A DNA stretch of 64,000 nt from Eublepharis macularius (lineage: Eukaryota; Chordata; Lepidosauria; Squamata; Eublepharidae). Position numbers and translations under genes: made by a program. Each line of letters opens with the position of its first letter. Positions within the stretch are counted from its first letter, which is position 1. This document shows, in pieces, positions 22,391 through 35,043 of the stretch. The notes below the pieces were generated by a model. It was not told the DNA's origin and did not search any database. It was given only the letters and a program-made list of their open reading frames with translations. The DNA lies in NCBI RefSeq assembly GCF_028583425.1, contig NC_072791.1, positions 45,267,368 to 45,331,367 on the forward strand, given 5' to 3'.

Positions 22391-24209
22391 TGAGCAAGTG
22401 CGTATTACGTGTATTTGTACTACACAGCAGGTTCAGCTCTCACAACTCTTTCAAAACACAAACACTTCCATCTTTTGGTCCATAATTTAAGCTGGGTTTG
22501 TTTTCCTTCCATGACAGAGTTCCATGAAATGTCCATGTTTTTCTTACCTGGCCACAAACCAGCCCATTCATAGTATGTCACAACATACCAACTTATCAAT
22601 CATACATGCTGGTGCTTCTCAAGTACTTGTTAAAAATTAGTTACCACAAAACATTTCAAGAGTATAACCACAATTTGTCTAAAATATTCACATTGCAAAA
22701 CTATTATCCATTAATTTAAAAAATCTTGACTGAGGTTATAAAAATAAATATTCTATTAAAGTGGAAGTTTTGAAGAGGCCTAGAAGCCTCAGAGCACTTT
22801 CCCATAAACTCTATAAACGCACTTGCATCTCAAGGGCTGGATTTTAAGTAGGGCTGCTCACAGAGCAAGTGCTTTCTGGTTCTCCCTAAGGAGCAAGGAT
22901 CTTCCTCCGGATCCAGCGGATGCCTCATCCTTCAGATCTACTTTTCCAGTACACCAAGTAAAAGGATGTACAGATGACAGAATTGATTCCATGTTGAATA
23001 GGACGGAAGCCAGCAGACAAGTCCATCTTCTTCCATCTGATCTTTTCCATCAGTCACTGATTTGCCTAATGCCAGAGCAAAAATATGAAGCTGGCTCGAG
23101 TGAGGGTGACTCCCACTCCCACGTACTCCTGTCAGCAACGTAAGCAGTTTTCTGGATGGGCTCTGGATGCCAGGCCACTTATATATGTGGTAGGAAATGC
23201 AGCTGTAGAGATGAGAATGCAGGGTGACAGTAACCATATCTAGCTCTGTCCCTCAGACCTTTAGATATTTGATTCCTCATACAGTGGCACAGTGCTGGTC
23301 TGAGGCACCTCTCCCAAGGTCTTCTGAAAGTCAAAAGAAAAAGGGGGGCACAGGGATAAAAAAAAATTACTACAGAGCTCACTGAAATGGGCCATGACAT
23401 TTAGTGGTATATGCCTGCTGGTAAAAACATGAGGTCCTGCTTGGTGTTCAAATATATATTAAAGGTAAAGTAGAGATCCAAAGAAAGATGGAGGTAGAAC
23501 AAATGGTGCATAACCCACATTGTTGCTCAAGAAGAGTCATTATAAGCAAAGCCAGCAAGTTGTATGATCTATACATGACTTCTCCCAAAGAAGCATGGGA
23601 ATTTTAATTCAGCCACAATTCTAAGTACTTTCTGTTAGAGCCTTAGCCTCACCCTGTCTCTCAAGAACGACAACTCCAGAGATTCCTAAGAACAGTAGAT
23701 AGATTATTAATTCAGCTAAGTCTGTAGGGAAGATAAGTTCTGTTGCTCTGGGCCCAATGCAATACAGAATGCTGGCGCAGAGCATTCATCAGAACTTGGC
23801 AGAGTACAGAAGCAAAGAAGTGCCGCCATGATCATCCTTGCACTGCTGATGTGCTAGAAATAGACACCACATTAAATTTATACTACTTAATGTCACTGAT
23901 ACATCTTATCCACGGACTGGAGTCCTTCAAAATGTCACAAGCCTGTCCATCACTCCAAGATATGTCTGAAAGGCAAGTGGCATCTCAAATAAAAAGATTT
24001 GTTAATGACAGACATGAACCACGCTTGCTACCATGTTCACTTGCTCCCTCCCTCCTTAGTTCATGTGTGAAGCATGACTGAAGGTTTCCTGGTTTCTTAA
24101 TCCTTTTCCGAAACTTCCAGTTTGCTGGGTTTTCCAAATGCAGGTGCCTGAATCAACTGAGATTTAAATCAGGGTCCCAGTTTGTGGGGAAGAAATAAAG
24201 TATATGAAT
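22391..24209. other. ERG28-FLVCR2 interval, no gene seen
   Basis: No recognised exon or repeat. Minus-strand frames at 22938-23400 and a short acidic frame near 22850-22930 were considered for the FLVCR2 end and set aside. Confidence 0.45.
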
Positions 24210-24420
24210 ATGTGATGCTGTCTTAGACCAAAGTCGGACTACTAGCCCATATAGCTCAATATTGCCCACACTGATCAGCTGTGGCTATTCAGAGCCTCAG
24301 ATACAGAAAGGTCTTCCCCAACACTTGCAACCTCCCTTCAAGTGGAGGTGATGGCAACTGATCCTGAGACCTTAGTGGAAAGATGCAGGCTTTGCTGCTA
24401 TAAGTCACAGCTCCTTGAAT
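24210..24420 (-). repeat. tRNA-derived SINE, second family (reverse)
   Basis: The reverse 3' marks 'gatgctgtcttagaccaaag', 'ctcaatattgcccacactga' and 'ggcaactgatcctgagacct' are recognisable but degraded. Confidence 0.55.
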
Positions 24421-27400
24421 TGGTCCAGGCTCCAATGTTGAAATTTCATAGCAATTTGGGGTTTAAAGGCATCCAAAACCAGGAACTCTTTGATCATGTT
24501 GTGTGCATAAAGGAGGTGGTGCATCAGGTTCATGCCAGTCACAAACAGAACTCTTTATTATGATGTGTGAACACTCTCACAGACAGCAAAATTGCTTATG
24601 TATGTAAGGTCTTTCGTCTTTCCCAAAACAATCATTTGGGCTTGGTCAAATAAATACATTTTTAAAGAAGATCATTTATAGCAAGCTTCCCCTCCCCATT
24701 GAATAAGAAACAGAGTAATGTCCTGTTTTAGAGACTGAAGGGGAACCATGCTCAGCAGAGCAAAAGACAGAATAATCTCTGTCTCCTCCTCGAAAGCCAG
24801 GATTTGGAGATCTAAGCATTACTTCATCACATATTTACAGAATTTCACTATTGTGATAGAATAAGTGCCAAAAATGCCAGTGGACAAATAGCCACCGGCT
24901 AGGAACCACTGCCAAGTTTTAAAACTCAGTCCAAGCTTTACATAGCTAGAGCATGTTCTTTTTACATCACCCCCTGCCTGGCCCTTACTATGGCCTTCCT
25001 TTGTATGAAATTAACGACACTTTGTTGCCTTATCATAGCTCTGTCATTAAGATGCATCATTTATGATAATACAGTGCTCAGTGAAGAAGAAAAGACATAA
25101 ATAAAACGGCATTACTAAAGACATTTAGAGGCTTGTAGCAGATGACCAGTGACCCAGACAGTAACTAGCAGCAGAATGTACATTAGCATTCCTAGAAACT
25201 GCTTAAGGACAAGACAAAACTCAATGCAATTATAGGTTTATTTTGCATAGCATCTCTTGCATAAAGAGACATAACAGAGTTTTAAGAGATCATTGTCCCA
25301 CTGGAAACAGCAGCTGTAGAGAAGATTTCAAGTGAAGCAGAGGGAAAGCTCTTGCCCAGGCGGCATTTAGAAACAGAAAAGCTTAGCAGCTGATCTACTG
25401 AAAACACAGCAGAAACAATAGGCTGGCTAGAATAAAGATGGGGGTTGGATTGTTTTTAAGACTGCTAAATATTGTATCACCTTTTATCTGGTTCCATAAA
25501 CAAGCAAAGTATTGATGAAGTCTGAATTCACACTTTTCCCTACATTGGCACTTACCTTATATTTAGCTACTGGGGGTGGGGAAGGAAGGGTTAAGAGCTC
25601 TGTCAAGATATATTGCCAGAAATTGCAGACAGTGCAAAACAAAACAGGAATATGCAGCAAGTTCACATGGAAAAACCAGCCACCTCATTCCATGCCATTT
25701 ATCCATTGTACATCATAGAGCATTTTTTTAGATCCAGCTGCCCAAAAGACCCCCTACTACTCAAGACAACCTCGCAGTTGAAAATGTTATGTTACAAGTA
25801 CACTTGAGTATTCCAAGCACTCCTTCTCTGTCAGTTAATGAGAAGTTCCCATATGAGAAAGCCCCCATGGTCTCTCTCATACAGGAATGACATATATCCC
25901 TAGTTAGCTCCACTTGTACAAACTGATCAGGAAAAAAATTAACAGGCTTTACTCCTGTGGGCAGCTTTTGCCCTGGGAAGACATAAAGCTGTCTACCTTT
26001 ACTAGGATTGCAGCTTTTTTCTTTCTATCAAAGCTTCTGTGCTTTTGAACAGTTTATGACAAGCAAACATTCAATATTTTGTTGAAAATTCACTATTCTC
26101 AACATGGAAATCCAGGAACACAGACAGCTGTAGGCTGCTGAATTTCTGCAAGCTCAGCAGCAATCTGCAGTCCCTAAAGGAGGCAGCTACCTACACCTGT
26201 GAACCCCCACTGAACATGAATGGTGATTTGCCACGTTAAGCGCATGGCTGTTAATTGCAGAGACACACGAACACGAATCCCAAAAGCAAGTTTGCAGAGC
26301 ATTGCCACTGTTTAACTGTGGCACTTTCTGACACAGAATATTTAAATATATGATCAGGTTTTTCATTTTACTGAGCTATATAATTAGTGCTGCTACTATT
26401 TAAAATTCATTAAATGGTATGATTGGCCTATGTAAGATGCCTAATTCAGTTCCCCTTCCTCTGGAATGGGAGACTATGAATTCATGGCGAAAGACTCCAA
26501 AACTTAATTGGACATTGTTAGCTCCGAACTGCAAGCTACAAGTCTGTCCACATACTTAAACTAGGTTTACAACTTTAATACAGGATTAGTCTAATTAAGA
26601 ATTTGCACCTGGTGTTGCACTCAAAACTCCTGCCCTTCTGAAGTGGCCCACCAAGAAGGAAAATAGCTGGTCTTTGGAGTGCTATGAATAATCAACACTT
26701 TTAGGCCAGACTGACAAAATAGGAAGTCCCAACTCTGAACAGTGAGATGCTACTACCCAAATATGGAATCACTAGGTCATGAATGAAACTAATGTGTGGT
26801 ATTTGAAATATACCTTAGGGGATTCAGGGAGTCGTTGTTATCACTACATCTTGCAAATGATGGATTAGAAACAGTATTTTGAGGTAGCAGTTGTGTTCAT
26901 GTCACATTTTGCAAGCGGCAGTGCCAAAAGTAGAGGTGATGTCAGCAAGTTTTCAGAATGTCCATTGCATATCACCCGCAACAACAAAAGTATAAAAAGA
27001 TACCTTGCAAGATTTGTCAATATTCAATGCTTGTTACTCATCAGTCAAACAGAGTTTTCTCAAGGATACAGCCATGCTTTCTCAAACCCATCTCAGGCAA
27101 TTTCTACCAATTCTTATTTTAATGGCTTCAGGAAGGATTTAGGTCAAATTGGCAATTCATTATTGCATTTCTTAGCCTTTGCCCACTGGCTGGAATTTTT
27201 TTCAGACTGCTGAGCATTGAATGTGCAGGCACATCTTTGAACAAGAGGAAAAGGGAATTAAAGCTCGGGGAAAGACAAACAGCAAAAGCATCTCCAACAA
27301 GAGCAGCAAGCAACAATAAGTTGACCTCTTCAAACAAAGAAGTGGAATTACTGTTCACAAGCAGAATATTTTATCAGCTGCAGGAACTATAACCCAAAGA

Positions 27401-27531
27401 AGCACCAACCCAGCAGCTGTTTTAACTGAAGGACAACAATCCCTTTGACTAAAGGGGGAGGCTTTAAGCTCTACATCAGGAGCAAATCCAGTAAAAGTGC
27501 AACTTTTCTCCACCAGGCACTTGCCCATTTC
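24421..27531 (-). other. FLVCR2: probable FLVCR2 3'UTR and flank
   Basis: If the terminal FLVCR2 exon at 27532-27582 is right, this is its 3'UTR and downstream DNA. Minus-strand AATAAA candidates (TTTATT on plus) are at about 25237-25242 and near 24553. No repeat family recognised. ORFs here show no family signature. Confidence 0.4.
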
Positions 27532-27582
27532 TTACAGATCTTGTCTATATCTAGTATCCTCTTGCATTTCCTGCTGGGAATA
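27532..27582 (-). CDS. FLVCR2: FLVCR2, proposed terminal coding exon (exon 10)
   Basis: The minus strand has an excellent acceptor, CTGCTGTCTCTTCTCCTAG, followed in the required phase 0 by 16 codons, YSQQEMQEDTRYRQDL, and TAA. Exon 9 ends in phase 0 after QNANLNNEQT at a consensus donor. Human FLVCR2 ends with a poorly conserved acidic tail (KANKETLENKLQEEEEES...), so a short acidic last exon is expected here. The match to the human tail is only in character (MQED against LQEE), so the call rests on splice quality, phase and the prompt stop. The alternative is read-through of exon 9 into its intron, adding about 23 residues. Confidence 0.5.
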   Translation of the reverse strand, partial: YSQQEMQEDTRYRQDL

Positions 27583-30500
27583 CTAGGAGAAGAGACAGCA
27601 GTGGAGCTAAAAAATTTTAAAGGGCAATGTGCTGACCATCATTCCAGTCACATTCCACAAAAGCAAAATCTGCTCCAGCAAGGATTTCTGAAAACTAACA
27701 CCTCGCTCCAATCCCTTTCTCTCTAAACTTTGACACAGTTGGCAGGTGTCCCAAGAATCAACTGCTAAGTTTATCTCTAGGTTGTTGCATGCATCCCTTT
27801 AATCCATGGCTGTGGATAATTTCCTAGAGACAAGTTCCAGTGTGCCAGAGGGAAGAGGTAATTAAATGCAATTAAATTCCACCTTTCTCCCTATAAGGTA
27901 GAAGATAAAATCCTTTAGCATGCATAATTTGTACACAAGTCATTGGTCCTCTCTTTCTTTTCCACCAATATCTTGCAAGATCCTTTTCCCATAAATTCTA
28001 CTAAAGTCCTGAGGCTATCTGACATTTTTAAATTTTGCCTAATGTTTACTTTCACCCTTACTACTTGCTTCTCATGTCAGCCCTACTGCCAACTACTGGT
28101 TTGGTGCTGGTGCAGCCTCAAATATTAGGTTGGATAAGCAGGTTAGTGTGATTATCCTACCTTTGCTCGAGAATTACTGAGGAGGGATGGGAAATGATGG
28201 GGTTAAGGTACAAACGCCATAATTCGTTATCTGATTGGTACTACCCTGGAGTCTCTGTAACAACAGCCACATGTCACCATTCCAGAAAAAAGGACAGAAC
28301 ACAAAGCAAACAAGTCATTCATGGTCGGAGGAAGATGGTACATCTTAGCAGAACTGAAGGCAAATGAGCCTCTTCATATGTTGCCCTAAAATACTACCGG
28401 GTTTTCAGTTGTCAGATGGCAGAAAATCTGATGAAATCAACTTCTACAACTAGCCCGTAATACTAAATCTAACCTTTTAGGCCCTCTCCTATAAAAATGT
28501 TTCACTGTAGGTAGGGCTGTATCAAATATTTGCATGCAAACATTTTCAGAGATGCATAATGCTTTTCTCCACACACAAGACACCCTTTTCACATCTGTGT
28601 GTAGATATTTGTATCTGCTGCTACTTCAGCTTTCTTTTTTTTACTATATGATCCCAGACAATCGGGCAGCATCTAATGGATGTTATGATATCATAATGCT
28701 ACATGTCAAAGAAAAACAACAAAAAGATAATTCAAAATGGGCATGAAGCTCACTGTAATTATATTGCTCCCACTCTGGGTGGGCAGGAACAGCCAGAATG
28801 GGTGCGGTAGGAACTGTTGTCACCAATCTAGCAGGTCCTACTCCACCCGCAGTTGCTGTATACGAACTTCTCCTTCTGCAGGCTCCACTTTCCAGAGCCA
28901 TCTCATGAATACTTTTGCCCAGTCATGAGGCTCTGGCTAAAAATCTCCAAAAGGCAGTGGCATTATTCCCTGGATGTGAAAATGTGCATTAAAAGCATGC
29001 ACACATCCATTTCAGTTCAGCTTTCTCTATAGCTCAATCACAGTTAAAGACCATCCACTTACCAAGACATCAGGCCAGGATGTGGAATAGAATCTTTAAT
29101 TTTTCTACCCACTGTGCCTCAACTCAAAGTTCATGGTGCTATTGCTTATTACAAAGGCATAACAGGCAAACAAATGAGCAGGTGAAGCTTTCCCATTACT
29201 ATATTCCTATGCCAGGAAAAAAAATTCCACTACAAAAGTTCTGTTTTTCCATGTCACTATTAACAACATAAGACCTTTGCTGGGAGGGGCGGAGTTGGCA
29301 ACCTTAGTCAAGAGGTAGGTAACATCGGCAGTGTTTCTACTTGCCTTTTACATAAAAGAAGCATATAACGGTCATCCAACATGGAAAAGACTTTTGGCCA
29401 AACAGATGAGATTCTCTGATCTGTAACTGATCTCATATTTTAAACAATAGAATAGTTCTCACTATTCTGCCCTTCATGTTTAACATGTTTCATAAAAGAA
29501 GCCTCCTTCATGGGGGATTACAAAGAAAATTAAATCAAGGGCAAGGAATGAAGAGAGATTAAACAAAATGTTTGTTGAAAACCAACGTAAAATTTCTTCT
29601 CCAGCACATTTTCAATCAGCGCATCGATCCAACACTGGATTTTTTAAAAAAAATTAAAAGAGTGGGAGAGGAGAGGGATGGAAAAGATGGGAGAGGGATA
29701 GAGAGGGAGTGGCTGGATAGACAACAGTAGCCAATCACAATGAAATGGGCTAGTAGAAGGTGGGAGGGCAGAAGAGGGCAGAACACTAAAAGACAGAATA
29801 AAGCGTGTGCACAGGGAAAGAGCCAACTGGGAACTGGATTTTTTAAAAAAAGACAGGGTATGAGCACTCCCAGGAAAGCCACAGAAAAGTCTCATAATAG
29901 CTGGATTGACTACTTGTGGCAGCAAATAGGGTACAGATGGTCCCAAAAAATATTGCAATATGGGAACCAAACTGTCAAAATTGGCTCATGCAGAATGGAT
30001 TTCAGTTTGGGTCACTGAACAAAGTTCACTGCAAGTGTCCTGAAAAAAGAGTTCACAGCCAGTGAGAAAAACTACTTGCAAAGGAAACTACCAATTTCTC
30101 CCTCTCTCCTTAAAGTTTTTCTTGGCTTAAGAGTAGATGAAGGACACTGTAAGAATTAGGACACAATTCAGTTGTCTTCCTCCTTTCCTGTACAAGCTTA
30201 TATTCTGCATGACATGGAAGCATAGGATTCTATCCTAAGCACTGCAAGCGGTCCTCAACCACATTAAATGGCAAATTCCCTGTTTCCCCCTTCTGCTGCA
30301 GTTTTCTGCGTCCCCCAGAATTGTGCCCCTGTGGCCTGTAGACAGCCAGGAACATCATGTGGATCAAAATGCAAGGGGCTGCCATGAGAAAGGGAATATC
30401 AGCAAAAAATGAACTTCCCCCTCTTCCATGGGAGGGAGTGCCTTCTGTGAATGGAATGGGAAGTTGGAAGCCAAGCTGTAGTATGCAGTATCTTCATTGT

Positions 30501-30825
30501 TTACTTTGGGCATTTTTTTGATGAAATGAGAGAACATCTAAGTAGCAGGAAGGCTGCTGTGCTGCTAAAGCCTTTTTATTGCCAATGCCAAATAAAAGAT
30601 TCTGCCCCTAGAGTCTCCTTTCTTTGAAGATACCAAATTGCAATTCCCTAATCTTCACAGAGATCATCAGATCAGTGCTTTGGGATCTCTGTATCTCAGG
30701 GAATGGCTGCCTGAATGTGTCATTTCCTAAACATTTCTCCCTTCCTGTAATCAAGCTGATTACATTTTGCATTGTACTTTTGCATCCTGACTTCCTTCTT
30801 TGGAACACCTCTCCCACTGACTGAG
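27583..30825 (-). other. FLVCR2: FLVCR2 intron 9, left part
   Basis: No recognised repeat except a fragment of the hAT MITE end (ggagttggcaaccttag) near 29290. A purine-rich patch lies at 29655-29770. Plus-strand ORFs have no signature. Confidence 0.45.
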
Positions 30826-31088
30826 ATAATAATAACAACAACAATAACAACATTTGATTTATATACTGCCCTTCAGGACAACTTAACACCCACTCAGAGC
30901 AGTTTACAAAGTATGTTATTATTATCCTCACAACAATCACTCTGTGAGGTAGGTGGGGCTAAGAGTGCTCTGGAAGAGCTGTGACTGACCCAAGGTCACT
31001 CAGCTGGCTTCAAGTGGAGGAGTGGGGAAGCAACACGGTTCTCCAAGTTAGAGTCCTGCACTTTTAACCACCACACCAAACTGACTCA
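30826..31088 (-). repeat. AAC-tailed tRNA SINE, copy 1
   Basis: On the minus strand: tRNA-like head (GAGTCAGTTTGGTGTGGTGG), body with CCAGCTGAGTGACCTTGGGT and CCCACCTACCTCACAGAG, then CTGAGTGGGTGTTAAGTTGT, and a GTTGTTATTGTTG tail seen as aacaacaacaataacaac at the left end. Sister copies: 53353, 58778 and 61187. Confidence 0.8.
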
Positions 31089-31099
31089 GGGATTTCCAT

Positions 31100-31230
31100 T
31101 CCTACTTATAGCTAATGAAGGGAGCTTTGCCTCTCAAAAGCTTATACCCTGGAAAATCTTGTAGATCTTTAAGGTGGAACTGGATGTGAATCTTGCTCTT
31201 TGACTGCAGACTAACTCTGCTACCCTCATA
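31100..31230 (+). repeat. dispersed repeat with hammerhead-like word
   Basis: It contains ctaatgaagggagctttgcc, then tctcaaaagcttataccctg, gtagatctttaaggtgg and ctgcagactaactctgctac. This family is common in squamates. CTAATGA, a hairpin (GGGAG/CTCTC) and AAAAG look like a decayed CTGATGA-stem-GAAAG hammerhead-like core. I place it with Penelope-like termini only tentatively. Confidence 0.5.
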
Positions 31231-31462
31231 GCAGAGAGTACTCACTCCTCATAGATCCTCTGTGGCATCAAGGAAGTGTGCTGTGTGTCATGCTCTGTTG
31301 CCTCCTAAAGGAGAACACCTAGCAGCACCCAAACCTGTTAACAGCTGATGTGACAGTGAAACTTTCTTAAGCTGGCACAATTATTCATCATAAGCAAAAA
31401 AAAAGTCTCACAGGTGGAGAAAATGACCTTAAGCTACTGGCAGAAATGCATTGTTTACTCAC

Positions 31463-31518
31463 AGTTTGTTCATTATTCAGATTGGCATTTTGTCTCCGGA
31501 GATCAGCTTTGATGAACA
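31463..31518 (-). CDS. FLVCR2: FLVCR2, coding exon 9
   Basis: It encodes VFIKADLRRQNANLNNEQT (first codon shared with exon 8), matching human AFIKADLRRQKANKET. This is the cytoplasmic C-terminal tail after the last membrane helix. Acceptor ATGTCCTAG before 31518; donor ACT|GTGAGT at 31462. If the donor were not used the frame would stop about 23 codons later. Confidence 0.9.
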
Positions 31519-31959
31519 CTAGGACATCGCGGGAAGAGAAATCAGAGTCAGAAAGTCACCAGGTAGGTCATAAGCAGCTGTTACACAGTGACATCTGATT
31601 CAGGGAGCATAGAAGAACAGTGCATAAAACTTGGAAAGAACAGCTAATGGGTTGTGGGGAGAATAAACCCTTCTTAAAATTTTGGATTTCTTTCAGCAAA
31701 TCTTCTTAATATACTGGAGGTTTGTCAACCTGATGCCCTGACCATTAGTGGAAGCATACAGCGCTGAAAACTTTAGTAAGAAAAGACAAAATTGTAAGCA
31801 TCTTCTCTTGAGTGACTGGGGAATCAGATGGAAAGCTATCTGGTCCCAGAGCTTCAGCTGGATATCTCTAAACTAGCATGTATTAAGCCGAAGCACCAAT
31901 ATAAATACTGTATCAAGCAACCCAGAAACGGGTGGACAACTTTTGGAGGGTATAGTTAC

Positions 31960-32071
31960 CAGTTATAACAGTGCCAAGTGACAGGAAGGCACAGAGGAAG
32001 AGGTTTCCTGCTCGGGTCCCAAAGTTATCAATGATCTGTCCTTGGCTGATGGTGAAAATTATTCCGAAGAT
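31960..32071 (-). CDS. FLVCR2: FLVCR2, coding exon 8
   Basis: It encodes [20 protein letters not shown] then [17 protein letters not shown], against human [20 protein letters not shown]. It covers the last two membrane helices and their short loop. Acceptor TTTTGCTAG; donor ACT G|GTAACT, a slightly weak donor. Phase 0 in, phase 1 out. Confidence 0.95.
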
Positions 32072-33197
32072 CTAGCAAAACAGTAAAAAGGATTAGCGGA
32101 ACCTGAGCAGAAAAGTACAGATATATGCACTTGGCCACCCAAACTCCTTGGTTATCCAACTATATTACATGCCACCACTTACTGCAGAAGTCACATTAGC
32201 TATCTTTGCACCATTAGATCAAAGAATGGAACATTAATGGCTGTTGATTAGAATGGTCAGAGTAGACAGCATCTTGTCAAGGGTGCATCATGAGTGCCAA
32301 TAGCGGAATGTGCCCTAGGCTGTTAGAATCATCTCCAAAGCAATTGAGTCAGGATACTGTTGGGGACAAAATACTAGGTTACTTAGCAGCGCAGTCCTAT
32401 GCAGACCTCAATATAGTAAGCAATGCAGTGTAAGCAATGCAGTGTAAGACACTTTATATAAGAAAATATGTTCTTACATTGGCAGCTGGAAGTTCCCCCT
32501 TTAACACATTTTTGTCTGACAACTGGTTACAGAAGAGGTCAGAATTACAAAGCACTTTGTACACAGAAAACCTCTACACAGCTGATACTTAGTAGCACTC
32601 AAGCTGCAGTATAACCTGTTCAGCTCAAGAGAAGACTTTTATTAGGGATAAAGTCTTTCTTACAATGATTGTCTTGTTCTCTTAAATAGATATATTTGCA
32701 TTTGTTTTCTGTTTTTCCTCCCCATACTATGATCTCAACCCAACTGCATTATTTTGTCTTACTAAGAATCTTTGCTGTTAGATTCAGATGTTACTGTATC
32801 TTGTAATCCTGTCACTTTGACTGAAAACATTTATCATATGTGTAATCTGTTTTGGATCCATGTAAGAAAGGTGGACAATAAACACAAAAAAATAAAAAGT
32901 AGTACATTACTCTTATTATTACGGAGAATAAAATGCCTTCTCTGCTAGGAAGATAAAGACTGCAACTTGCTGATATGTCTCTCAGTCACAGAAATGGGGT
33001 TTTGAATGCTGCCGTGAAGATTTTTCTTAGCAAACCATCAAAGGCAGAGAAGACTGCATTCCAATACTGGATGACAGCATGCATTATGAGAAAGAGTTGG
33101 ATTGATCAAAAGATTGAGTAATATTCCTGTGAAATAGTAAGACCAAGTCTAGAGGGTAGACACATTTTCCTGTTATATTTACTGAATGAAAACTCAC
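32072..33197 (-). other. FLVCR2: FLVCR2 intron 7
   Basis: It contains a SINE-like 3' tail at about 32795-32900 (gttttggatccatgtaagaa, then aggtggacaataaacac) and a small tandem (gtaagcaatgcagt, two copies) near 32418-32445. No exon. Confidence 0.5.
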
Positions 33198-33303
33198 TTG
33201 TGCAGATACGTTAAGAAGACCGGATGACGTCCCTTCTGACTCTGGGTATGTTAATTCTGCAGCGTATTCAAAGCCCAATGGTAAGTAACCTGTCATGAAA
33301 AAC
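33198..33303 (-). CDS. FLVCR2: FLVCR2, coding exon 7
   Basis: It encodes [20 protein letters not shown] then [15 protein letters not shown], almost identical to human [20 protein letters not shown]. The GYLPLGFE...ELTYPESEG block is a signature of the FLVCR family. Acceptor CTTGGCAG; donor CAA|GTGAGT. Phase 2 in, phase 0 out. Confidence 0.97.
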
Positions 33304-33667
33304 CTGCCAAGAAAGATGGGGAAACAAAACCATTCAGTAGCAGCTACATTGGACTATGTCTTCCTGGTGGTTAATCCTAGAATGATCAGAGATGCATTTT
33401 TAAAAATAGTGCTGTTCCATGCCCCGTTTTGCTCAAGCCTCAAAAACACTGCCCCACCGGCTTCATATAGGCTTTTCATTCATTCACACTCTCCAATGCA
33501 AGATGTTCAGATTAATCAGCGACAGGAAAGGGTGTCGTGGCTGTTATGGATGTTTCATAGCTGTCACTGTGCCCAGGGATCCAGGACACAGCAAAATGCC
33601 TCCTGAGGGCAACTCTCTGCTCAGAAAGGAGGACTGAACATGGGCAAAAAAGGAAGCTTGAACTTAC

Positions 33668-33778
33668 CCCAGTGCACCTGCAGTCACAAAGACTATCCAG
33701 ATGTATCCCAGCTCCAAAGTAAAAGTATACACCACCATGCCTACAAGTGACATGACATAAACCAACAGCGTCGTCTGC
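33668..33778 (-). CDS. FLVCR2: FLVCR2, coding exon 6
   Basis: It encodes (K)[20 protein letters not shown] then [17 protein letters not shown], against human [20 protein letters not shown]. It covers two adjacent membrane helices of the C-terminal MFS half. Acceptor CTGTTACAG; donor GG|GTAAGT. Phase 2 in and out. Confidence 0.96.
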
Positions 33779-35043
33779 CTGTAACAGACAAAGTCTCATC
33801 AGGCTTAAATACCTTGTTCTCAACACTTTGAACTTTCCACACCATATAAAACCTAGTTCTTCCCAAACTGAATGTGAACACAAATCATGGTGCAAAGCAG
33901 GATGTAGCTGCTCACAATCTATGGCTAACCTGCAATCGTAATTTCCTGCAGTGTAAAACAATTTTTTAAAAAATCCCTTCAAAACAAGCTCTTTGTTGTG
34001 CAGAAAAAAAATGTTTGTTGGCATACATATGGTTAATTTTCAAAGGGGTTCTCTTTAATGTTCCACATGAAAGCTGTTGTGTTTCTGTAGAATGGCAACA
34101 AAAATAAATACAATATTTTTTCTACCGGTGAAGCCTTTTATTTATTTATTTTAAATATATTTATAAGTATCTCAAAAGGAATAAGTCTTTTCCACTGAGT
34201 CAATTATTTATTTCTTAAATTAAATTATCTTTTATTGCTGGAAGACAACCAAAGCAAGACCCAACTCCTAACAGAACCACATAATAATAATGGGACAGAA
34301 CTGAGCAATTTGCTCACTCCTGGAAATGGCTGTAATCAGGGACAAAACTGCAGGTTTTAGGATTTAGATTTTGGTAAAAGGGATAGATGGTGCTGGACAC
34401 AGAAAGAGAACAGAGCATATAAACTGGGATGAGGTAAGTCAGTGCAACTGAGGAATACAGGCACCAGGAAGGGGTGCAAGAACTATGTGGTTTCTTGAGC
34501 CTGCACTCACATCTATAGACAGTCAGTAAGTAGTTGGTTATTGTGAGATGGGGCTAGACTCCACAACAGATATCAAATTCTGACCTTGCAATGGAAACCC
34601 ACAAACACATGGAAGACATACAACCCTGTATTTTGGAAGCAAAACTTTTTACACAGTCAGTGGTGTTTCCTGGCAGGGCTTTCCCCCAGAGTGTGGATCC
34701 CTCCACCCACCAGCAGCCAGGCTTCCCAGCTGGCAGTCATCCTCAGGGCTTTCCCTCCTTCAGCTGTCGGGTCAGCTGGACTCCAGGTGGGTGTTGTCAG
34801 GACGCAGGGGGGAAGGCATTGGGCAGTTCAGGCTGTGCTGCGGACATACATCTTGTTCCTGCAAACTCTGCAGGGTTGAGGATGCCTTAAGTCACTCTGC
34901 TGCACCACTCAAGGATAAGCTACCTCCTGCCACCCCAGTGACCGGAAAAGGAGCCCCAAACACAAACCACACCAGTTGCAACAAAAGAACTTTGTCAGGC
35001 TATGCAAAGGAGACACATGAGACTCTAGTGAGACACAACCTGT
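33779..35043 (-). other. FLVCR2: FLVCR2 intron 5, right after exon 6
   Basis: No recognised feature. Two overlapping plus-strand ORFs at 34586-35105 lie in GC-richer DNA but have no family signature and differ in frame. Confidence 0.45.

Noticed and set aside
22850-22935. short minus-strand frame LKDEASAGSGGRSLLLRENQ as FLVCR2 last exon
   Set aside because: The upstream acceptor is weak and the phase-0 reading from the likely AG meets a stop at once; 27532-27582 is better.
29740-29800. minus-strand acceptor TTATTCTGTCTTTTAG with an 11-codon phase-0 frame as FLVCR2 last exon
   Set aside because: Good acceptor, but the peptide is hydrophobic and cysteine-rich, unlike the acidic tail expected.
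33512-34024. 170-codon minus-strand ORF
   Set aside because: It overlaps FLVCR2 exon 6 in another frame and runs into both introns; the real exon is 33668-33778.
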